A stretch of 64,000 nucleotides of DNA, from NCBI RefSeq assembly GCF_017163935.1, contig NZ_JABVZR010000001.1, forward strand, positions 124,001 to 188,000, in the 5' to 3' direction. Origin of the DNA: Novosphingobium terrae. GTDB lineage: Bacteria; Pseudomonadota; Alphaproteobacteria; Sphingomonadales; Sphingomonadaceae. Below, piece by piece: positions 18,549 through 26,222 of this stretch. Both the position numbers and the translations under genes were made by a program. Within the stretch, counting starts at the first letter, position 1; every line of letters begins with the position of its first letter. The notes under the pieces are model-generated. The model was not told where the DNA came from. It was given only the letters and a program-made list of their open reading frames with translations, and did not search any database.

Positions 18549-18884
18549 TCAGGCCTGAATATAGACCCAGGCCTGCCTGCCCGATGACAGCGTCACCTCG
18601 ACCCGCTGATAATCCGACACTTCATAGCGGTCAGCCGCAGCGAGTTCCTCGGCGGTGATGCTGAAGACCATGCCCCGCACCTCGTCCGAAGCTTCGGGTG
18701 AGGGCCGCACGACCGGATGAAAGCGCTCGCCACTGGTGCGCAGCACATCCGGATCGGTGATTTCCAGCATGTCCTGACGATAGCCCGGCATCGCATCGGC
18801 GGCGCCATGCAGAAGCCGCCCGAAGGTGGCGATCTGCACGGCGTCTTTCTGAAGCGTGCCATAGGAAAACAGCAGGATGCTCAC
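18549..18884 (-). CDS. Gamma-glutamylcyclotransferase-like (AIG2/GGCT fold) protein
   Basis: 111 residues with the GGCT-fold start LLFSYGTLQKDAVQ, where YGTL forms the product loop, and the acidic residue in AADRYEVSDYQRVEV expected for catalysis. Members act on gamma-glutamyl amines or peptides; the substrate here is unknown. Its ATG overlaps the stop of the upstream membrane protein gene by four bases (ATGA), so the two are translated together. Confidence 0.85.
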   Translation of the reverse strand: MSILLFSYGTLQKDAVQIATFGRLLHGAADAMPGYRQDMLEITDPDVLRTSGERFHPVVRPSPEASDEVRGMVFSITAEELAAADRYEVSDYQRVEVTLSSGRQAWVYIQA

Positions 18885-19786
18885 CGGAAGGTCTCCGACA
18901 GCGACTCACGCCCGCCAGTGCCGGACAATTGCCCATGCACCGCAGCGATGATCGCACTGGCCAGAATGCTCACCACGCCGCCGATCAGGCCCGAGACCAG
19001 CCCGTTCGCCGTGAAATAGGCCTTGCTGTATTGCGGCGTGCCCAGCTTCACCAGCGTGCTCAGCAGCATGAAGACCACCATGCCGATCACCGCATAGGCC
19101 ACCATCAGCACCAGATAGAAGCCCAGCAGCGTGGCGGTGTTGCCGCGCGTCAGCGCCCATGAGCGGCGCAGGGCGCGCCAGGGGTTGGCGATCTGGTCGA
19201 TCACGATGGCGGGCAGGGTGAGCGACAGGCGGGTGACGGCATAGATCAGAAAGCCGATAAAGCCCGCCGTGCCGATGGCCACGATGATGATCACCGGGGC
19301 GCTCATGGCGCCGGCGCCAGCCGCGGCTCCGGTCGCCACGCCGACGATGGCGCCCAGCACGCCCAGCACCAGCACGAAGACCATGCCGGAAAGAAAATAG
19401 CCCAGCATCAGCAGCAGGCCCACGCCAAACACCGTGGGCAAGCGCTTCAGGCCCAGCAGGATGGCCTGGCCCACGGTGGGCCGCGCCGAATCGGTCAGCA
19501 GCGCCATCATCGACATGGTGCCCACCGTCTGCACCAGCAGCAGTCCCACGATATAGGGCCCCATCTGGGCATAGATGCCGCCCAGCGCCTGAAGCATGGC
19601 CTTGGGGTCCTGCTGGTTGGCGGTGGCCATGTTGCGCATCAACTCTTCCTGCAGACCCGACAGGAAGAAGGCCGAGGTGACGCCCGGCAGAAAGAAGAAG
19701 ACGCCGGCCAGAACCAGCAGCAGTTCCTTGTTGGCGCTGCACAGGCGAACGGCCTGCTGCCAGGCCAGATTGCCATCGAAACGCAT
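18881..19786 (-). CDS. Polytopic inner-membrane protein of unknown function
   Basis: 301 residues from ATG 19786, supported by a GGGGG-containing ribosome site about 9 bases upstream; a longer frame to 19810 exists. It has about six hydrophobic segments, a glycine/alanine-rich stretch ([19 protein letters not shown]) and a conserved amphipathic block [21 protein letters not shown]. That last block is typical of the DUF975/glycerophosphodiesterase-membrane-domain type proteins, whose role is unknown. Coupled to the GGCT-like gene. Confidence 0.75.
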   Translation of the reverse strand: MRFDGNLAWQQAVRLCSANKELLLVLAGVFFFLPGVTSAFFLSGLQEELMRNMATANQQDPKAMLQALGGIYAQMGPYIVGLLLVQTVGTMSMMALLTDSARPTVGQAILLGLKRLPTVFGVGLLLMLGYFLSGMVFVLVLGVLGAIVGVATGAAAGAGAMSAPVIIIVAIGTAGFIGFLIYAVTRLSLTLPAIVIDQIANPWRALRRSWALTRGNTATLLGFYLVLMVAYAVIGMVVFMLLSTLVKLGTPQYSKAYFTANGLVSGLIGGVVSILASAIIAAVHGQLSGTGGRESLSETFR

Positions 19787-19910
19787 GGATGTTTGCCCCC
19801 TTTGCGGCACGTTGAACGCCCTGCACGGGGCAGGGCTTCGCCCGGCGATCAGACCGGGCTTTCACTATGCCCTCTTGATAACCACGGCAAATCGTTTCAG
19901 GCAATCACCC

Positions 19911-20597
19911 ATGTCGTCGAGTCTTCCCACCGCCGCCCTGTCTCACCCCCTTGAGTTCCGCCACGAAGCCGAGCCCGTGCCTTACCGTGAGGCGCTGGAG
20001 GCGATGACCGCCCGCAACACCGCCATCGCCGATGGCAGCGCGGGCGAACTGATCTGGCTGCTCGACCACTTGCCGGTCTACACCGCCGGGACCAGCGCGG
20101 CGGCCTCCGACCTGCTGGACCCGCGTTTCGAGATCGTCGAGGCCGGGCGCGGCGGGCGCTACACCTATCACGGCCCCGGCCAGCGCATCGGCTACGTTCT
20201 GCTGGACCTCAGCAAGCGCAAGCGCGATGTGCGCGGTTTCGTCTCCGCGCTGGAAAGCTGGGTGATCGCCACCCTGCGCGATTTCGGCGTGGAAAGCTGG
20301 CGCTCCGACGCGGGCGTGGGCATCTGGACCCGCGACATCGACGGCTCGGAAGCCAAGATCGGCGCCATCGGCGTGCGCATCCGCCGCTGGGTGACGATGC
20401 ATGGCTTTTCGGTCAATCTCTCGCCCGATCTCACCCATTTCTCGGGCATCGTGCCCTGCGGCATCGCCGAAAAAGGCGTCACCAGCCTTGAAAGGCTTGG
20501 CATCAAGGTGTCAGCGGTGCAATGGGATGAGGCCCTGCTGGCACGCGCGGACGAGTTTCTCGCCATGCTCGACCAGCCCTGCCCCCCCAGGGGTTAA
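19911..20597 (+). CDS. lipB: Octanoyltransferase LipB
   Basis: Transfers octanoate from acyl carrier protein to lipoyl domains, the first step of lipoate synthesis. 228 residues from ATG 19911. The family block [16 protein letters not shown] (residues 80-95), the active lysine K149 in [10 protein letters not shown] and the catalytic cysteine C183 in GIVPCGI are present. An upstream in-frame extension inside the divergent gene's region is not needed. The TAA stop is the loop of a perfect 7-bp hairpin (20588-20604). A lipoprotein gene follows by 25 bases. Confidence 0.96.
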   Translation: MSSSLPTAALSHPLEFRHEAEPVPYREALEAMTARNTAIADGSAGELIWLLDHLPVYTAGTSAAASDLLDPRFEIVEAGRGGRYTYHGPGQRIGYVLLDLSKRKRDVRGFVSALESWVIATLRDFGVESWRSDAGVGIWTRDIDGSEAKIGAIGVRIRRWVTMHGFSVNLSPDLTHFSGIVPCGIAEKGVTSLERLGIKVSAVQWDEALLARADEFLAMLDQPCPPRG

Positions 20598-20604
20598 ACC
20601 CCTG
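20588..20604 (+). other. Perfect hairpin with the lipB stop codon as its loop
   Basis: CAGGGGT (20588-20594) pairs exactly with ACCCCTG (20598-20604), leaving TAA (20595-20597), the lipB stop, as the three-base loop. No T-run follows, so it is not a normal terminator; it may affect termination of translation or mRNA stability. Confidence 0.6.
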
Positions 20605-20622
20605 CTCTTGCCTGAGGACTGT

Positions 20623-20946
20623 ATGCCCGCTTTCAAGACTTCTTCGCTTCTGCTGGCGGCAGCGGCCGCCCTGTCGCTGTCGGCCTGCCACAGCAAGCCC
20701 GACAAGACCGACGATTCCCGCTCCGCCGAGGGCGAGGTGCTCTCCGCCACGGTCAGCGATTCCATGGTGCCGGTCGAAACGCCCACCTCCACGCCGCCGC
20801 CCGCGCCGCGCAAGGATGTGGGCTCGCAGGCGGCCGAGGATGCCACCAGCGATGCCGCCGATCTGAAGCAGGCGATGGATGCGCTGAAGGCGGACCAGAG
20901 CGGCGCTGCCGACAAGCCTGCGGATAAGGCTTCGGATTCGCAGTAA
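20623..20946 (+). CDS. Small lipoprotein, function unknown
   Basis: 107 residues. A signal peptide ends in the lipobox LSAC (ALSLSACHSKPD), so the mature protein is a lipidated cysteine with Asp/His residues next to it, arguing for no strict inner-membrane retention signal. The rest is low-complexity: a Pro/Thr-rich linker (PVETPTSTPPPAPRK) then Ala/Asp/Lys-rich helix. No domain recognised. The start ATG 20623 follows lipB closely and may be cotranscribed. Confidence 0.75.
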   Translation: MPAFKTSSLLLAAAAALSLSACHSKPDKTDDSRSAEGEVLSATVSDSMVPVETPTSTPPPAPRKDVGSQAAEDATSDAADLKQAMDALKADQSGAADKPADKASDSQ

Positions 20947-20960
20947 GATTTGAAGGGGTT

Positions 20961-21197
20961 ATGCGAGGGTGTTACACCCTCGCGCTCCCGGGTTTTGTCA
21001 GCCTTGGCGCTTCGGGTTCGGCCTTAGGGCAAACGTCGCAGCGCCGCAGGCTTTAACATTCCAAAGCAGCATAAGGCGCCGGGGCTTATTGCCTGCGGCG
21101 CCTTTTCTGTGCCTGTGGGAAGTTTGCGCTCCGCTGCGGAACGGCTGCTTTATCGCCGGAAGACGTCATGGGAGCGCGAGGGGGTAACCCCCTCGCA
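20961..21197 (+). repeat. Intergenic hairpin-ended element, copy B
   Basis: 237 bp. The left end (20961-20989) and right end (21170-21197) are inverted copies, each itself a hairpin: left stem GCGAGGGTG with loop TTA, right stem GCGAGGGGG with loop TAA. The interior has the GCTTCGGGTTCGGCCT block and a GGCGCC hairpin near 21085-21110. It fills the gap between convergent genes, 15 and 12 bases from their stop codons, and has the same orientation as copy A. Confidence 0.9.
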
Positions 21198-21208
21198 CCT
21201 TCCTTTTC

Positions 21209-21781
21209 TTACAGATCCTCTTCTTCAGGCAGAGGCACCTTGAACCCGTTCAGCGTGGTCGAGACCATGCAGTACAGCCCGACCAGATAGATAAACTCCG
21301 CTGTGCCTGCGCGGCCGAAGGCTTGCTCGGCCTCCTGATACAGGATTTCGGGCACGATGCCGCCGTTTACCAGCGCGAAGGCGAAATCATAGGCCAGGCC
21401 TTCCTCATAGGTGAGGTCTGGCGGGCGGTTGCCGCTGCTGATGGTGCGGACCTTGGCGTCGGAAAGGCCGCGCAGCTTGGCCACCAGAATATGGGCGTAA
21501 AGCTCATAGGCCGAATGGAAATGCGCGCCGGTGACGAGGATGCCGATCTCGCGGATGGGCTTGGGGAGGACCGGATTGTCGCCCAGCGCCAGCACCAGCT
21601 TCCAGACCGGGCCGCCGAATTGCGGGAAGGTCAGCCAGGGGTTCCAGGGGCCGATCAGATCGTCTTTGCTGTCGATGGCGGTGAAGCCAGCGAAATTCTT
21701 GTGAATGCCGGCTTTCATGTCCTCATAGAGGGCCAGCTGATCGCCTTCGAGGGTGGTGTGGTCGAGTTGGGGGAGGCGCAT
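21209..21781 (-). CDS. Carboxymuconolactone decarboxylase family (AhpD-like) protein
   Basis: 190 residues of the CMD/AhpD-like fold: a helical protein with the core PIREIGILVTGAHFHSAYELYAH, where AhpD members carry a Cys-x-x-Cys-x-x-x-His proton relay. Here that pair of cysteines is replaced (HFHSAYE), so peroxidase-type redox activity is unlikely; the histidine is kept. Such proteins are often called alkylhydroperoxidase-like without proof. No catabolic genes are adjacent. Confidence 0.82.
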   Translation of the reverse strand: MRLPQLDHTTLEGDQLALYEDMKAGIHKNFAGFTAIDSKDDLIGPWNPWLTFPQFGGPVWKLVLALGDNPVLPKPIREIGILVTGAHFHSAYELYAHILVAKLRGLSDAKVRTISSGNRPPDLTYEEGLAYDFAFALVNGGIVPEILYQEAEQAFGRAGTAEFIYLVGLYCMVSTTLNGFKVPLPEEEDL

Positions 21782-21890
21782 GGGGGCTCCTTCAGATGCA
21801 GGCGCGAGGGGGGATGCGCTGCATGTGCGAAGGAAACATGGGAGCGGTTGTTCGCCAAGGGAAAATTTGTATGGCGCGCGAAAGAGGCGG

Positions 21891-22262
21891 TCAGATGTGC
21901 CCTGTTCTCGGCGGACAGGTGGGGGTGGTGGTCAGCATGGCGGCGGCGAGGGCCTGCCTGTCGCTCTGGCTGAAGCCGAGGCGCAGGCCAAGCAGGGCGA
22001 TCAGGCCACTGGTGTGCCAATCGAGCGCGGCGGTGGCGGGGCGCCCCTCGCTCCAGAGCTGAATCTGGATGGTGAGCGCGCGGTCGATCAGCGCCGGATC
22101 ATCGCGATGATCGCGGGCCATGATGCAGCCCCATGGCGGAATGGCGAGCGCGCCCTGGTTCAGGGCATGGCGGGCAAACAGAACGCAGCCGCCAGCGGCC
22201 AGCGCGGTGACGCAGGCCAGCCCGGCGAGGCTCCAGGCCAGCCGCCGGACCAGCTTGCGCAT
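21891..22262 (-). CDS. Membrane-anchored hypothetical protein coupled to nadA
   Basis: About 123 residues, not recognised. The ATG at 22262 overlaps the nadA stop as TGATG (a GTG lies three bases earlier). One N-terminal membrane helix (LAWSLAGLACVTALAAGGCVLF) anchors a short periplasmic-looking domain with WGCIMARDHRDDPALID and a C-terminal TCPP. Tight coupling to nadA suggests co-expression; no function can be assigned. Confidence 0.68.
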   Translation of the reverse strand: MRKLVRRLAWSLAGLACVTALAAGGCVLFARHALNQGALAIPPWGCIMARDHRDDPALIDRALTIQIQLWSEGRPATAALDWHTSGLIALLGLRLGFSQSDRQALAAAMLTTTPTCPPRTGHI

Positions 22263-23257
22263 CACTTGGTGCCCAGATCGCCCTTGCCGACCGAGCCGCT
22301 GGCCATCTCCAGCATGCGGTCGAGGCTGCGCTTGGCGTCCAGACGCAGCGTCTCTTCGATCTCGATGCGGGGGGACAGGTCACGCAGGCTGATATACAGC
22401 TTTTCCAGCGTGTTGAGCGCCATATAGGGGCAGATGTTGCAGTTGCAGTTGCCGTCGCCGCCCGGGGCACCGATGAAGGTCTTGTCGGGCATGGCGAGCT
22501 GCATCTGGTGGATGATATGCGGCTCGGTGGCGACGATCAGCGTGTCGCCGGTCATGGCCTTGGCGTAGTTGAGGATGCCGCTGGTGCTGCCGACATAATC
22601 GGAATGGTCGACGATGGTGGGCGGGCATTCCGGATGCGCGGCGATGGGCGCGCCGGGGTGCTGGGCTTTCAGCTTGAGCAGTTCGGTCTCGCTGAAGGCT
22701 TCATGCACGATGCAGACGCCGGGCCACAGCAGCATCTCGCGGTTGAACTTGCGACTGAGGTAACCGCCCAGATGGCGATCGGGGCCGAAGATGATCTTCT
22801 GGTCCTTGGGGATCTGCTGCAGGATCGTTTCCGCGCTGGACGAGGTCACGATGATGTCGGAGAGCGCCTTCACCTCGGTCGAGCAGTTGATGTAGGTCAG
22901 CGCGATGTGATCGGGATGCGCCTCGCGGAAGGCCTTGAACCGCGCGGGGGGGCAGGCGTCTTCCAAGCTGCAGCCCGCGTTCATATCGGGCAGGATCACC
23001 GTCTTTTCCGGCGACAGGATCTTGGCGACCTCGGCCATGAACTTCACGCCGCAGAAGGCGATCACTTCGGCATCGGTTTCTGCCGCCTTGCGCGACAATT
23101 CCAGAGAATCACCGACGAAATCGGCCAGATCCTGCAGTTCCGGCTTCTGATAGTAATGCGCCAGGATGACGGCATTCTTCTCGCGGCGCAGGCGCTCGAT
23201 TTCGGCGCGGATGTCGATGCCAACAAGCGACGGGTGCTGGGCGGTCATGAACGGCAT
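22262..23257 (-). CDS. nadA: Quinolinate synthase NadA
   Basis: Makes quinolinate from iminoaspartate and dihydroxyacetone phosphate for NAD synthesis, using a 4Fe-4S cluster. 331 residues. Visible are the AHYYQKPELQDLADFVGDSL block, the three cluster cysteines in PDMNAGCSLEDACP, the middle region (LWPGVCIVHEAF) and GDGNCNCNICPYMALNT near the C terminus. The second start (nine bases inside, MTAQHPS) is also plausible. No nadB or nadC is adjacent. Confidence 0.96.
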   Translation of the reverse strand: MPFMTAQHPSLVGIDIRAEIERLRREKNAVILAHYYQKPELQDLADFVGDSLELSRKAAETDAEVIAFCGVKFMAEVAKILSPEKTVILPDMNAGCSLEDACPPARFKAFREAHPDHIALTYINCSTEVKALSDIIVTSSSAETILQQIPKDQKIIFGPDRHLGGYLSRKFNREMLLWPGVCIVHEAFSETELLKLKAQHPGAPIAAHPECPPTIVDHSDYVGSTSGILNYAKAMTGDTLIVATEPHIIHQMQLAMPDKTFIGAPGGDGNCNCNICPYMALNTLEKLYISLRDLSPRIEIEETLRLDAKRSLDRMLEMASGSVGKGDLGTK

Positions 23258-23378
23258 TCCCTCGATGAATTTGCGCCCATCTAGGAAGCCTTGGCGCTTC
23301 TCCCAAGGGAAAACACCAATTGCGAGTGATTATCAGTCGTTTTGATGTCCGGCTTTGCCGAGAAGGGGCTTGCGCCGT

Positions 23379-24257
23379 TCAGGTCAGCACGAAGGCCTCG
23401 CCCTCCTGCCTCACCAGCCCGCGCCGGATCAGATCGAGCAGATGCGCCAGCACCGAACGCCCCGCAGCCCCCACCAGACGCGGGTCCAGCCCGGCATACA
23501 TGCGGGCCACCAGAGCGGGAATCTCCTGCACATCCTCGCCCAGCAGCTTCAGGATCTGGCGCTCGCGCTGGCGGCGGTGGCCGATCATGCTGCGCACGAA
23601 TTGCCGGGGGTTGCCGATGGGCTCGCCATGGGCGGGGTAATAGATGCGGTCCTCGCGCTCATAGAGCCGCTCAAGGCTGGCCATATAGGCGCCCATATCG
23701 CCATCGGGCGGCGAGACGACGCTGGTCGACCAGCCCATCACATGGTCGCCGGTGAAGAGCGCGCCGCTCTCCTCCAGCGCAAAGCACAGATGGTTGGAGG
23801 TGTGCCCCGGCGTGGCCAGAGCGGTCAGCGTGAAGCCGGGGCCCGCGATCTGCTCGCCATCGGCCAGAATGCGGTCGGGGCGGTAATCGGCATCGAAGGC
23901 GGCATCGGCGCGGGGGCCTTCATCCTCCAGCGTCAGCGGGGCGCAGCCGATGACCGGCGCGCCGGTGCGCTCGGCCAGAGGTGCGGCGGCAGGCGAATGG
24001 TCGCGGTGAGTGTGGGTGCAGGCGATCGCCACCACCTGCGCTCCGCCGATGGCGGCGGTGAGCGCATCCAGATGGGCTTCCTCTGCCGGGCCGGGATCGA
24101 TCACCACCACGGCCTTTTCCGTGCCGACCAGATAGGTCTGGGTGCCGGTGTAGGTGTAGGGTGAGGCATTGGGCGCCAGAATGCGCCTCACCAGCGTTTC
24201 AGGGCGGGTGACAAGGCCGGTGGGCCAGGGTTGAGGGGGCAAAGCCATGCGCTCCAT
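23379..24257 (-). CDS. Metallo-beta-lactamase-fold hydrolase (LACTB2/glyoxalase II-like)
   Basis: 292 residues. The zinc motif THTHRDHS (residues 81-88) is followed by further ligands in ATPGHTSNHL, FTGDHVMGW and YPAHGEPI, the full set of the fold. The C-terminal winged-helix-like tail (RQILKLLGEDVQEIPALVARMY) is typical of the LACTB2/hydroxyacylglutathione-hydrolase-like group. The substrate is unknown. A second possible start lies nine bases inside the frame. Confidence 0.85.
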   Translation of the reverse strand: MERMALPPQPWPTGLVTRPETLVRRILAPNASPYTYTGTQTYLVGTEKAVVVIDPGPAEEAHLDALTAAIGGAQVVAIACTHTHRDHSPAAAPLAERTGAPVIGCAPLTLEDEGPRADAAFDADYRPDRILADGEQIAGPGFTLTALATPGHTSNHLCFALEESGALFTGDHVMGWSTSVVSPPDGDMGAYMASLERLYEREDRIYYPAHGEPIGNPRQFVRSMIGHRRQRERQILKLLGEDVQEIPALVARMYAGLDPRLVGAAGRSVLAHLLDLIRRGLVRQEGEAFVLT

Positions 24258-24285
24258 ATGGGGAGGAGGGCATGGCTTGTCGAGG

Positions 24286-24768
24286 TTACGCTGCCCCCAC
24301 CGCGCTCTGGGTCAGCGAATCCAGCCTTGCGCGCAGCCGGTCAAGCCCGGAAGGACCGCTGCCGCGATAGTCCTCGCGCCATCGATCATCGATGCGCAGC
24401 AAGCGGGCGTAGAAATGTTCGGTGGCGATGATCAGCTCGCGCACCGAAATCTCCAGCATGGTCATGCGCATCGGATCGGAGGTGGGGAAGTCAGGCGCCA
24501 GCCGGCCATAGCGGCGCAATTGGAAGGCGCTCAACTCGCCCATAAAATAGGCGCGATGGTTGAGCAGCCAGGCCATGGCATGCATCATCCGCGTGGTGGT
24601 GCGCAAAGCCTCGCAGGAGAGGGCGATGCGCAGGGCGTCTTCATTGGAGCCGGTTGCCTCGATCCGTCCCGAGAGATCGAAGACAGCGCGCACCTCGTCC
24701 GAAAGCACGAGTGCCTCGGCATAGAGCCCTTCCACGATGCGGGCATTGAGAGTGCTGGTAATGGTCAT
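24286..24768 (-). CDS. DUF1465 family protein (RcdA-like protease adaptor)
   Basis: 160 residues, all helical, family DUF1465, which includes Caulobacter RcdA, the ClpXP adaptor that helps degrade CtrA during the cell cycle. Recognised by the LNARIVEGLYAEALVLSDEVR start and the AMAWLLNHRAYFMGELS block. In several alphaproteobacteria this gene sits near DUF465 (YdcH) genes, as it does here. Adaptor function is inferred from the family. Confidence 0.8.
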   Translation of the reverse strand: MTITSTLNARIVEGLYAEALVLSDEVRAVFDLSGRIEATGSNEDALRIALSCEALRTTTRMMHAMAWLLNHRAYFMGELSAFQLRRYGRLAPDFPTSDPMRMTMLEISVRELIIATEHFYARLLRIDDRWREDYRGSGPSGLDRLRARLDSLTQSAVGAA

Positions 24769-24870
24769 CGCATGCCCCTGTTAACCGGGGCGGAGCAGCG
24801 GTGACAGATGGGGCTTTTACGCTGCGGGGTCCCGAAACGGGATTTTGGCAAAGGGCCCCGAAATGGCACG

Positions 24871-24890
24871 ACTCCGGGTTTATCCGGAGT
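24871..24890. terminator. Short inverted repeat between DUF465 and DUF1465 genes
   Basis: ACTCCGG/CCGGAGT perfect 7-bp stem with a six-base loop, lying in the 154-base gap between two minus-strand genes. No T-run, so termination is uncertain. Confidence 0.4.
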
Positions 24891-24933
24891 AGGGCTTGCC
24901 AGCGCTGGCGGCACCCCTTTCGGATGAGGCGGC

Positions 24934-25131
24934 TCAGGCGATGATGTCGGGGATCAGATAGTCCTCGATCTGGCTGATCTGGTCCTTCAGGCGCAGCTTG
25001 CGCTTTTTCAGACGGGCGATCTGCAGCTGGTCCTGCGTGCCCGCGCCGCTCAGCGCGTCGATGGCGGCATCCATATCGCGGTGTTCGATTCGCAGCATTT
25101 CCAGGCGCTTGCGCAGTTCTTCCTCGGTCAT
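24934..25131 (-). CDS. YdcH/DUF465 small helical protein
   Basis: 65 residues from ATG 25131 (MTEEELRKRLEMLRIEHRD). A longer frame would add an unrelated hydrophobic leader. The sequence is the DUF465 helical hairpin with the C-terminal LKKRKLRLKDQISQIEDYL. The function is unknown; it lies upstream of the RcdA-like gene on the same strand and has a second family member 460 bases away on the plus strand. Confidence 0.82.
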   Translation of the reverse strand: MTEEELRKRLEMLRIEHRDMDAAIDALSGAGTQDQLQIARLKKRKLRLKDQISQIEDYLIPDIIA

Positions 25132-25592
25132 GATCAGCAGTCTCGGGCGCAAGAGGGAAAGGCAGCAGGCAGCATATAAGGACAACTCATCGCAATCACC
25201 TGCGGCTCACCGCCACAGGCCTTGGCAGGATAGGCGCGATGTGGCTCTATGACAATCACGGAAGGCACAGTGCCTTGCCGAGTCGGAACTGGCACCGCAG
25301 GAAAGGCGACAGGGTCGTCGCCTCAGGAACGCCTTGGGAACAGCGCGAAAAACGCAAAAGACGTGCCGACGACCGGACAAAAGGACCCCAAGAGGGGCTG
25401 TGCCGGATGTATCCGCTGACTGCCTCTGCGCAGGCCAATTTGCGCATGCAACCTCTCCCGAGGAGCAGCGGACATGAGGGTGAACCGGGCCACGAGCAGG
25501 CTGCCGATCAGGGCAGGCTTGCCACGCGCCCTTTCCAACCGATCAAGGCCGAAAAGATCAAGTCTCGCGGCCTTCGAGAAGGAGAGTAGCTC
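25132..25592. other. 461-base stretch without a supported gene, between two DUF465 genes
   Basis: Open frames here have no recognisable domain or ribosome site. The sequence is divergent promoter space for the two YdcH-like genes; I see no clear hairpin or repeat. Confidence 0.5.
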
Positions 25593-25748
25593 ATGGAAAC
25601 ATCGCACTACACTGCCCTGCAAACCAAGCATGCCGGCCTGGAGCGCCGTATCCATCAGGAAATGTCCCGACCTCTCCCCGATCCCGTGACGATCCAATCG
25701 CTCAAACGCGCCAAGCTGCGCATCAAGGATGAACTGCTGGCGCAATAG
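25593..25748 (+). CDS. Second YdcH/DUF465 small protein (51 residues)
   Basis: An ATG at 25593 with GGAGAG 8 bases upstream opens a 51-residue frame ending in TAG at 25746-25748. The C-terminal half LKRAKLRIKDELLAQ matches the LKKRKLRLKDQI tail of the YdcH gene at 24934-25131, and the spacing of the helical hairpin (QTKHAGLERRIHQEM then a proline turn) is that of DUF465. It is divergent from its paralogue. Too short for most length cut-offs. Confidence 0.75.
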   Translation: METSHYTALQTKHAGLERRIHQEMSRPLPDPVTIQSLKRAKLRIKDELLAQ

Positions 25749-26222
25749 CGCGGTACTGATCCGACCTTTGGCGCGTTGGTAGCAGGCGGCAGATTTCATG
25801 CCGCACTGATCGGTTGCCTGTGCATGGTTGTGACTTGATCGGCCACCCCATGCCGTTCAGCCATCAGCCCCCTTGATCGGGTGGCATGGCTTTGTCTGCG
25901 CGTTTGCGCCTTCGCTCGCCCATGCGCGGCGCTCCGGTCTGTGGTCCGGGGCGTCGTTGCCTCTTCTGCGTTGCGCCGTCAGCGGCCATCGCTTTTGCAA
26001 GCCATCGCTTTTGCAAAGAGCCTGACGCAATTTTTTGAGGCTCACACAATTTTTACAGGGGCCTCTTAGGCTGCTTTCAGTGACAAGGTCATGACAGCCA
26101 TGCGGGAAATGCATGGAGCGGGCATTTGTTCTGCGGCTTTTTGCGGCTGCATGTGAATTCATGCCGATTCATGGCCGCTGTCATCTTGTGCGCATTGCAT
26201 TCGCCGCGCTTTCGGCTAGGCC
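25749..26222. other. 474-base intergenic region before ptsP
   Basis: No supported gene. An imperfect direct repeat of GCCATCGCTTTTGCAA occurs twice in a row near 25985-26016. The 3' part presumably holds the ptsP promoter; no riboswitch recognised. Confidence 0.45.

Noticed and set aside
25239..25589. 116-residue open frame between the DUF465 genes
   Set aside because: Basic, low-complexity translation without a start signal; region treated as intergenic.
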